Below are positions 56,679 to 64,000 of a DNA stretch of 64,000 nucleotides, piece after piece. The DNA is from Leucogyrophana mollusca (Eukaryota; Basidiomycota; Agaricomycetes; Boletales). The notes below the pieces were generated by a model. That model was not told the DNA's origin, ran no database searches, and was given only the letters and a program-made list of their open reading frames with translations. The translations under genes were made by a program, and so were the position numbers. The stretch is from NCBI GenBank assembly GCA_021014945.1, contig MU266348.1, positions 124,001 to 188,000 of the forward strand, given 5' to 3'. The first letter of the stretch is position 1, and the number at the start of each line of letters is the position of its first letter.

Positions 56679-57720
56679 ATGGCGTTCATAAGCACAGTGT
56701 ATTCAAAGATAACGGGGGTGTTTTTTGATGCAGGGATCGTGTCTTGGGATGTCTTGCTCACCATGATGAACCTCGTTCAACGCAAGAGGAGAGTCGGGCA
56801 TGTTACGCCTGAAGGACATCCAGGATATGGTGGTCATTGGCCCGAATTCAGACCTCCCCGGGAGGGCGACAGCAGGTGTTCCTGCCCTGCACTCAATGCG
56901 ATGGCCAATCACGGTATGATCGACATTTTTTGTGGCGTCGGGACAGCTTATCAAAGTTACTTGGCCATTTCAAGGAATCATTCCCCGCAGTGGGCGTGGA
57001 ATCACGTTCACCGAACTGAATCGTCAGATTCGGTCGACATATAACTTTGGCTCCTCGTTTTGTTCGTTTGTCCCCCATTTCGCGGCCAAGATGCTTCAGA
57101 AGAGCTATAGCAAGGATGTGTTTGACTTGGAGGACCTCGATCTTCACAACGGAATTGAACACGATGCTTCGTTGACTCGTGCGTATCGTCAGATAGCAAC
57201 ACACGTTCCGTCATAACTTCTTGATCAGGCGCGGACACCCATTTCCAGAAGGACCAATCTGTCAAACACCTTCCTTACATCGAAGAGTTATTGGCATCTG
57301 CAACGGGAAAAGACTCGGAAGGGAATGCCATTCTCACTCTCAAGGACTTGCAGAAGGTTCAGGGCAAGCGTCGTGCAGAAGCACGTGCTAAGAACCCTGA
57401 ATTTTCGCTCTCTCTCTTCCACAAAATCTTTGGCAGTTCGAAGTGGGTGGCGCCACGAATGTTGGTATTATTCGATACTAACCAAGGCTCCTCGTAGCTC
57501 GTCTACGCTCCTAACCATCTTCGGCGGCAGAGTTGAAGACCTCCGTTCTATCTTATTTGACGAACGACTCCCAGAAGGATGGGAGTCAAGAATCAGGCAA
57601 CCCCATGGACTGACTATCACTAACTTCAACACGACTGTGCTGAGGTGCGAGTTCGGAACTCGCGAGAAGGATTTCGAGGTCTCGAAAGTTGGGAACGAGG
57701 AACCACATCCAAATGTTTGA
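56679..57720 (+). CDS. Peroxidase family 2 heme-thiolate enzyme (chloroperoxidase/peroxygenase-like)
   Basis: Short heme-thiolate peroxidase, related to unspecific peroxygenases. MAFISTVYSKITGVFFDAGI is hydrophobic but lacks a clear cleavage site. EGHPGYGGHWPEFRPPREGD leads to CSCPALNAMANHG, whose Cys before Pro is the heme ligand; the usual PCP is SCP here. After an intron (about 56914-56971), IIPRSGRGITFTELNRQIRS and TYNFGSSFCSFVPHFAAKML come next, then GIEHDASLT, the EHD motif that binds metal and helps catalysis. Then HLPYIEELLASATGKDSEGN, QGKRRAEARAKNPEFSLSLF, FGGRVEDLRSILFDERLPEG and the end EVSKVGNEEPHPNV. About 270 residues, the short class. Lacking an obvious secretion signal, it may be intracellular or membrane-bound. 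Confidence 0.85.
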
Positions 57721-57890
57721 TTGCTGGGAGACGACGAAGACACAGCCGCGATGCCAATGACAACAATGCTCCTACACATGCTATGCGTTCGATTGCCATC
57801 TATAATTTCATCACGACTTGTGCTGTTCACTGTCAAAAGACACCTCCGCACGAGGCTCGGAATGGCTACATCAAATGTATTTACCAATGA

Positions 57891-59121
57891 CTACGGGAAT
57901 ATTCTGGCGAGTACCGCATTAGTGGCGTTTGTAATAGGTTCGTCAATGGGAGTAGCCCCAGGTCCGATCTCATGGACGACATAGTAACTGAAGAACAGCA
58001 CTTTGAACGTAAGAGCAAGGCCTGCATGTAGAAGCGCTACGATAATGATGATCAAGCGCGTGGCTTTGGCCTCGGCCTACAAATAAGGGTAATTGTGAGT
58101 GAAGTCTTCCATCGTTCCGACCGAATTGTGGGACATACGCTAGCCAAAACCGGGTATACGTTGGCCACGAGAAAGTAGCCGGAGAGGCCAAACGCAATAC
58201 CAACGAGGATCCACCTGAGAAGCGGGACCGGTATTACACACAAGATCTTTTTTTAAAGAGAGTGAGCATTGTACATGTCGATCGCAAAGCCCACTTACTG
58301 AGACAGGTATCCAGACGAACTGGGCGTAACCCCAGATGGAGACCGCTTCTACCACGCCCCATTCGCCGACTCCGAGATAGCGTAGCGCAATCCAGAGAAG
58401 AACGGGCAGGCCAAGGCCGTATGCGTACACGAGTGTCACTGCGATAGAGAGCAAGTGGAAGTCATAGTCGTACGCGGTGCCCGGTGCAGATAGGTATGCG
58501 GATATTGAGGAGGCGAGGGAGGAAGAAAGGAAGAGCGTGAATATCAGGGTGGTGAGGGTCCAAAACGGGCCATATAGATCGGCTGAGGGAGTAAGGTGTT
58601 CTGAAAGATAATTTGGGGACATTGGTAGCAATGTAGAGTAACAGCGTTTTAGAACCTACAGGATAGCAGATGAGCCCCCGTGAGGTGATTCGTAGAGACA
58701 GGCACCTGTGAAAACGTACCATTGAGGTGTCCACGTCAAAATATGGTTGGTAATACTCGACTGTCCAAAAACCTGACGGTCCCTTGCGTGCGGACTGGTC
58801 AGTGAGATATCCTGAGTTGAAGGCACTTTAGGCGGCAGTAATGTGTGTACCAGAGGGTTGGAACGTTACCTCGGTCAAGATTTGACGCAGTTGTCTGAGG
58901 CCTCGCATTTCCCCTCTCATCGGTACCAAGGAAGGCTGCTCAAACAATGACAGGGTCAGCTCGAACGACGCGATATTTGGGAGACACGTATTTCACATTT
59001 AAACTCGAGACCTTCTGGTCCCTCCTCGAGCCGCTACAACAAGTTGTCAATATCAGACAGCCGTTATAGACTTTCTAGAAATATTACTCACATCATCGGC
59101 ATCTACTGAAACATATGCCAT
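57891..59121 (-). CDS. Yip1-family Golgi/ER membrane protein
   Basis: Multi-pass protein of vesicle trafficking that interacts with Rab GTPases in other species. The minus-strand start MAYVSVDADD is followed by small exons (RLEEGPEGLEFK; SFLGTDERGNARPQTTASNL) and GYLTDQSARKGPSGFWTVEY with YQPYFDVDTSM, the hallmark entry to the Yip domain. After another intron VLKRCYSTLLPMSPNYLSEH comes, then membrane spans LYGPFWTLTTLIFTLFLSSS, LLSIAVTLVYAYGLGLPVLL, VEAVSIWGYAQFVWIPVS, LLRWILVGIAFGLSGYFLVA and LIIIIVALLHAGLALTFKVL. The end is PITNATNAVLARIFP, stop at 57891. About 340 residues. By the length of the N-terminal part and the FDVDT motif it is nearest to the YIPF1/2 (Yip5) branch; this placement is by memory. 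Confidence 0.85.
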
Positions 59122-59680
59122 AGTGGTTTGTGCTCTAGCAGCCTGCAGGTGTAGGGCATTATACAATGCACAGTGCAAGCGGGTGAGACCCTCGACACCC
59201 TATTCAGAAATGGCCTGGAGGGACCCTGGGTACTCAGAGTGCTAATAGCTTAACGTCGAACTCCACTGCGGCTTCAACTAGAACTGATTAGATTGTATTT
59301 ACGTGGTTCATGGGTTGGGGACGTCTCAGTGCTTTATCTCTGCGCGCTTAGTTCGTAGACCTCTTCAAGATGGTGAGCGAGATTCCCCCGTTGGCCGCCG
59401 TTGCCGACGGTTGCCAAACGGGAGTCGAGCAGCCACAAGCGGAGAGGGGAAAAAGTGCAAAGCAACCACGATCACTTCTCCAGAGACTTTACGAGCACAA
59501 AGGATCCTACAAAGGGCCACTCTCAAGGGCGCGTTTTCAGGCGTATTTATGGTGCAGCATACCTTTATAACTCCTGCCCGAAATTTTTCGCACCTGTGCC
59601 TCGTCCAACTCAGATCCGGCTTTGACGGCAAATTAGGGGACAAATCTTCAGCTTGAAACACCCTCCATCCGAGAAAGAAG
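59122..59680. other. Divergent intergenic region, Yip1-family gene and permease
   Basis: About 0.56 kb. Frames on both strands at 59303-59656 and 59365-59742 overlap each other without motif. Presumably promoters of the two divergent genes. Confidence 0.4.
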
Positions 59681-62405
59681 ATGGAGAAGATACCAGAACC
59701 AGCCGAAGGCGAGTGGATTGCTATCGAGCCACCAAACACCACCGACGCGCCTCGTACATGTTATGACTGTACGTGACGCCGTGCTTTCCTGGCAGCTAAA
59801 GCTTATATTTCATGTAGACAGCCCGGCAGAGGCGTCCACAGCACCCCCACCAACTTTTACACAGTCCCAGTTTGATGTCATTTTGAGACGCCAGCGCATG
59901 CGTCCCAAAGAAGGCGGAGGCTTGAAATTCACGGCGGTGCCATCGAGGTTCTTGAATCTCTCAAACGATTTTGAATTCGCCGGCTGGGGCTCCTTTTCTC
60001 GCGTCAACTTAACTCTCGAAGATCTATCTCACGGGACCGAGACATTGCAAGAGGTTCGAAATCATGCAGTGTTAGGTCAATTTACGGCGAGCGCATTAGC
60101 TGGTAATGATATACTCGGCGGAGTATTCTATACCCTCCCCGCCATTGCTGCTGTATCGAGCGTGTAGTGAGTGGCACGGCTGACTTCGTTACATAGCAAG
60201 CCTGATGTTCCGAACCATTAGCTCCCCTATTTCATTGTTCATTGCAACGTTGACTCTCTTCCTTTGGCGCCCAATCATGGAAGAGCTGGGATCCGCACTG
60301 CCTATCTCTGGTGCTCCCTACACCTATTTGTACGTCTTCTGGGATTTAACACTTCCAGCATTCACCATTCACGTCCAGATTGAATGTATCGAGCAAAGCA
60401 CTGGCACTAGTTGGTGCAGCCCTGCTTCTGCTCGATTTTGCTTCGACGGCGGTGATTTCCGCCGCCACCGCTTCCTCCTATCTTGCCGGAGAAGTGTCCC
60501 TTCCATTTCCTGCGTACGTCGGAACGATCATTGTCTTCGTCATCTTTACTGCAATCAGCCTTTCGGGTTTAAAGGAAAGTTCTCGTATCGCGTTTGGCGT
60601 GCTAGCCTTGCATGTAAGTGACTTCCACCCTCGTATATCCAGAATAGCGACCCATGTATGACCATGATATAGGTCGTGACAATGATGGTTCTCATCGTTG
60701 CCTCTGTAATCGCGTGGGCTCAACTCGGGACGTCGCAGTTGCGAGAAAATTGGGTCGCAGGCCAGGCACCTTCGCTTAGTGCTGCCGTGCACGAGGTTTT
60801 CAATGGTGTATGTATTGGAATGCTGGGCCTTACGGGATTTGAATGTGCGGCACATCACTTGAATGCTTGCCTTGTCATTGATTGGGATTGGGTTTGCAGG
60901 TGCTCCCGCATACATTGCGAAGATCAGGCCTGGTCGCTATCCCAGCGTCCTTCGAAACTTGCATTTACCTGCTATCGTCCTCAATGTTACCATGATGCTT
61001 CTGGTTCTGGCCCTGATACCACTGGAGACCATCCTGCATGGCGACAATATACTCAGTATACTTGCTCAAAAGGTCACACTAATCAGTGCTTCTCTTATCT
61101 AGCTGATGCATAATAACAGGCGGCTGGACGGTGGCTGCGCACCTGGATCGCGGTTGAGGCAATAATTGTCCTCTGCGCTGGCGTTTTGACGGGTATGTCG
61201 CCCGCTAAAATAAAAAAACCTACGGTTCAGAGGATGAATCCAATCCATGCGCAGGGATTTTGAGTGCCTGCGAGCTTCTAGAGCAGCTTGCGCACGATCG
61301 CGTTCTTCCCCAGGTGTTTTTGAGGAAGATCCCATCAACCAGAGCGCCACACCTCATCATCCTGTCGTTCGTTGCATTTAGCGCAGTCATCTACTCAAGC
61401 ACTGGTGCCCAGCTCTCTGTAATATCAAAAATGTGAGTTTGTGGTGGTCTAGCAGCCCCACTGCATTCTTACACCACCCATTAGGTTCTCTGTGGTCTGG
61501 CTTGCGGTTATGACATTATTCCCGCTGTCTCTTGTTCTGCTCAGGTTCTCAAGACCTCGGCTGCCTCGCTCATGTCAAACTTCGATGTCCGTCGTATTTG
61601 CTTCGGTAGTTGTCGCCCTCGCCGTAATCGGAGGCAACATCGCTATAGATCCCACAATTGCCGGGCAAGTCCCCCCTTCGTGCTTGTACAATCTTGCATG
61701 GCTTAACATGTGCATCCAGTTATTTCGCTGTCTATTTCATTGCAATAATGCTAGTATTTTCCGTGTCCCATAACAAGACGCAGGTTCTCCGATGGCTGTA
61801 CTGGAGCTATGACCAATATCCTCTCTTACACAAGTGGCGCCTGACTCGACGATGGGGAGAACAATTGATTAAATTAATGACAAGACTGCGACGACAGCCC
61901 GTGTGTATTCTGGTTAAGGGCGATGAGGTGCGTTTCTTTTCTACCATCGCGACTTGCTGAAGATCCTCATTTCCTGTGTTTTCTGCGCCAAGATCAACCA
62001 CCTGTTTAAGATGATACTGTATGTATGCCAGAACGAGGACACATCTTGCCTCAAAATTGTCCACTTTCACGACCAAATGACCGATATACCCTCGGAGCTA
62101 GAGGCTAATGCCAAAAGTCTGTATCTCCTCTGCTCTACCTCCTTTGTTTTCACTCATAACAAATCGCAGTTCTTGATGAATCATTCCCGGAAATCACCAT
62201 TGACCTGGTATGGCCTATCTTCTGCGGTGATATCACAAGCTGATGCTCGCTTCAGATGCTTGTCGATGGGACGTTCGAGCCCTTAACGGTCGCTGCACTC
62301 GCACATCACCTCGAGATCCCTCGCTCACTCATGTTTATGAGTTGTCCGGGACCACACTTTCCTCACACTACTGCAGATTTCGGGACTCGTATTATTAGTC
62401 TCTGA
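59681..62405 (+). CDS. APC-superfamily amino-acid/amine permease
   Basis: Secondary transporter with about twelve spans. MEKIPEPAEGEWIAIEPPNT joins over an intron (about 59770-59818) to YSPAEASTAPPPTFTQSQFD. A cytosolic N-terminal part ends LGQFTASALAGNDILGGVFY, where TASALAGNDILGG matches the unwound first helix of APC carriers. Further spans: LFIATLTLFLWRPIMEELGS, ISGAPYTYL, LVGAALLLLDFASTAVISAA, YVGTIIVFVIFTAISLSGLK, MMVLIVASVIAWAQLGTSQL, FNGVCIGMLGLTGFE, VLNVTMMLLVLALIPLETIL, IAVEAIIVLCAGVLTGILSA, LIILSFVAFSAVIYSSTGAQ, VVFASVVVALAVIGGNIAID and YFAVYFIAIMLVFSV. A long hydrophilic C-terminal domain (about 150 residues) ends FPHTTADFGTRIISL, stop at 62405. The substrate is not predictable. 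Confidence 0.83.
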
Positions 62406-62641
62406 CATGCTCACGACTGTCATAGAGGCCTGATGGTCACGACTCTATACGCATCGCTTGTCTAATCACATCATAGCAGAGGCTTGCACTACACGGGGAT
62501 TTGCCATCGCTTTTACAGGGAATACCGTTGTATATTTGGGATTTCAATTAGAGTTCGATTAGATGTACGGTGAACTTCTCCGGAGTCAAGCTTTCCTAGA
62601 GACCGCATATATTCTCGAGGTATAGTGTTTGTGGATAGGCA
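62406..62641. other. Convergent intergenic region
   Basis: About 0.24 kb between the permease stop (+) and the stop of the E1-like gene (-). Likely 3' UTRs. Confidence 0.4.
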
Positions 62642-64000
62642 TCACAGGCCAACCCATGTGCGGTATTTTGCGACCTCGGCTGCATTCTTGTCCACGATCT
62701 GCTGCACTTCACGGCCCCACACCTCCTCCGGTCTTCGTGCGTTGGAAATATCTGGTTCCTGTCCGGAAGAACCGCTCGTTCTGAGACAACCTTGCGAGTG
62801 CTTCTCGGCCTCCGCAAATTCAAAGACAACGCAATTTTCGGGCGTGAGAGGGCTCGTAAGATCCCATCGCATGAGTGTCGGTCGTGAGGGGACTGCGTGT
62901 GGCGGAACGACCGACCGCCCGAGGTGAAGATCCTCGAAGATGAGCGCTACGTCATCCTCGTCTATTGGAAGTTTACTGGAAAGCGGCTGTAAGAACTTTC
63001 CAATCCGGCGGAATTTTGCACTCACTTGATTGTCTGTCCGATTAACTTTGATTCACGATGCAGAAAATCTCTGAGCAGCCGCTCATAAAGCTTTCTGCGG
63101 TTCTTGATGGGAAGCGGGTTCAGGATGGGCTTCTTTGCCAGTTCGCACAATATGTAGGTTGCGATGTGCAAACCAAACATAGAGGGTAGAGGTCCTACAT
63201 CACTCTACAGTCAATTGTGGAGGACAGGAGGGCAGGGACCCAACTCTTACCAAGCACGGGCAGTATGCGGACTCGGAAGTCGTCAAAGACCCCGAGCTCC
63301 TTGACATCACCCTTCTGAAACTCTTCTTCGGGCAAAGGAAGTAGCTTCACGTCCCCTGGGACTTCGGTCGTGTAGACGACGGGTATACCTGAGGAGACGC
63401 CCTGGAGTCGTAGTCGGCGTCGGACCGAGCGAGCGAGGGGGTCATAAATGGTATAGGATATATCGCTGATTTGAATCCGGGTAGGGTCACATTTAGCACC
63501 AGCACCCATCGAGGAGAATACCTGGTATACATATCATATTAGTTTGGTAAAGGGACGAACAGGTAACCCCATACCTTGATATTATGGTCATGGCAGTACT
63601 TGAGTAAGTCTACTTTTGTTGTGATGTTGTCGATGGCATCTTTCAAGTGATGCCCGCTTAGTCAAGGAGCAGAGAACGATGAGACCTCCTGCTACATACC
63701 TATAACCCAGTCAGCACCTTCCAATAACCTTCCACCATCCTCCTTCCTCCAGACCTCGACACGGCTGTCGACCTCAACCCACCGCGATATCTGCTTGAGG
63801 GTCCGTTCAATGGAACCAACTTTTGGGGTGCCGACATCGGTGAGAACTGCAGTCGCATGTCGGTTCAGTGATGACAACGTCACATAGTCGAAGTCGACTA
63901 GGCGTATTTTAGACACTCCGCTAGAAACATCAGGTCAGGTTTCATTGACGAAGCTATAGCTGACGACTGAACACAACGCACGATCTAACAAGCATGACTG
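62642..64000 (-). CDS. TcdA/Tcd1-type E1-like enzyme (tRNA t6A dehydratase), 3' part, cut by window edge
   Basis: ThiF/UBA-fold enzyme that cyclises the t6A base at position 37 of ANN-decoding tRNAs, acting at mitochondria in yeast (Tcd1/Tcd2). The minus-strand exon from about 63919 reads GVSKIRLVDFDYVTLSSLNR, then HATAVLTDVGTPKVGSIERT (ATP-site region with the Arg), and LLEGADWVIG. After an intron AIDNITTKVDLLKYCHDHNI and KVFSSMGAGAKCDPTRIQIS follow; then YDPLARSVRRRLRLQGVSSG, VVYTTEVPGDVKLLPLPEEE, PLPSMFGLHIATYILCELAK and the end KNAAEVAKYRTWVGL. The stop is at 62642. The nucleotide-binding glycine loop and the N-terminus lie beyond base 64000; 63920-64000 looks like intron. Confidence 0.88.

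Noticed and set aside
1..64000. CRISPR array, prophage, bacterial operon or intact transposon
   Set aside because: Introns, intron-containing tRNA and gene families show a fungal nuclear genome. No regularly spaced repeats, integrase, transposase or reverse transcriptase motif was seen on either strand.

Overview
The window looks like a stretch of filamentous basidiomycete (Agaricomycetes-type) nuclear genome. Genes are dense and on both strands, and introns are short (about 45-70 bp, GT-AG). It carries lineage-typical families (DUF6533 membrane proteins, F-box proteins with degenerate copies, a heme-thiolate peroxidase, GH31) beside housekeeping genes (SPT5, BRO1, NOSIP, Hikeshi, MIC10, MIC12, a tRNA-Leu). 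Because of the introns, most genes span several short open frames; coordinates run from start to stop codon and include introns. All models are hand-spliced from sequence; no database search was run.

Layout. 1-228: 5' end of a cyclophilin (-). 1.4-7.6 kb: three DUF6533 genes, one (+) and two (-) that are a tandem duplication, with associated repeats. 8.6-19.4 kb: an accessory block in which two paralogous amidases flank an NTF2-like/flavin monooxygenase fusion and a small membrane protein. 19.5-25.2 kb: a disturbed region. Two halves of one F-box pseudogene lie at its edges; between them are a rhodopsin-type 7TM gene, a dead FMN-dehydrogenase fragment and Hikeshi. 25.3-35.9 kb: NOSIP, a secreted GH31 enzyme, two poorly known proteins and the fuller F-box gene copy. 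36.7-41.2 kb: TPR-SET protein, intron-containing tRNA-Leu(AAG), F-box/LRR-type protein. 41.4-50.3 kb: SPT5, MIC10, BRO1, MIC12. 51.0-64.0 kb: secreted type-B carboxylesterase, NmrA-like protein, peroxidase family 2 enzyme, Yip1-family membrane protein, APC-type permease, and a TcdA-like E1 enzyme (cut by the window edge).

How genes fit together. The clearest functional linkage is two small MICOS subunits, MIC10 and MIC12, both on the minus strand and separated only by BRO1. Both were recovered by assembling tiny exons (13, 22, 21 and 35 nt), so ordinary gene callers may miss them. The amidase-monooxygenase-amidase block is the best candidate for a small metabolic cluster. Its enzyme types would fit amide or indole-type metabolism, but the substrate is not visible in the sequence. 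I found no CRISPR array and no intact transposon.
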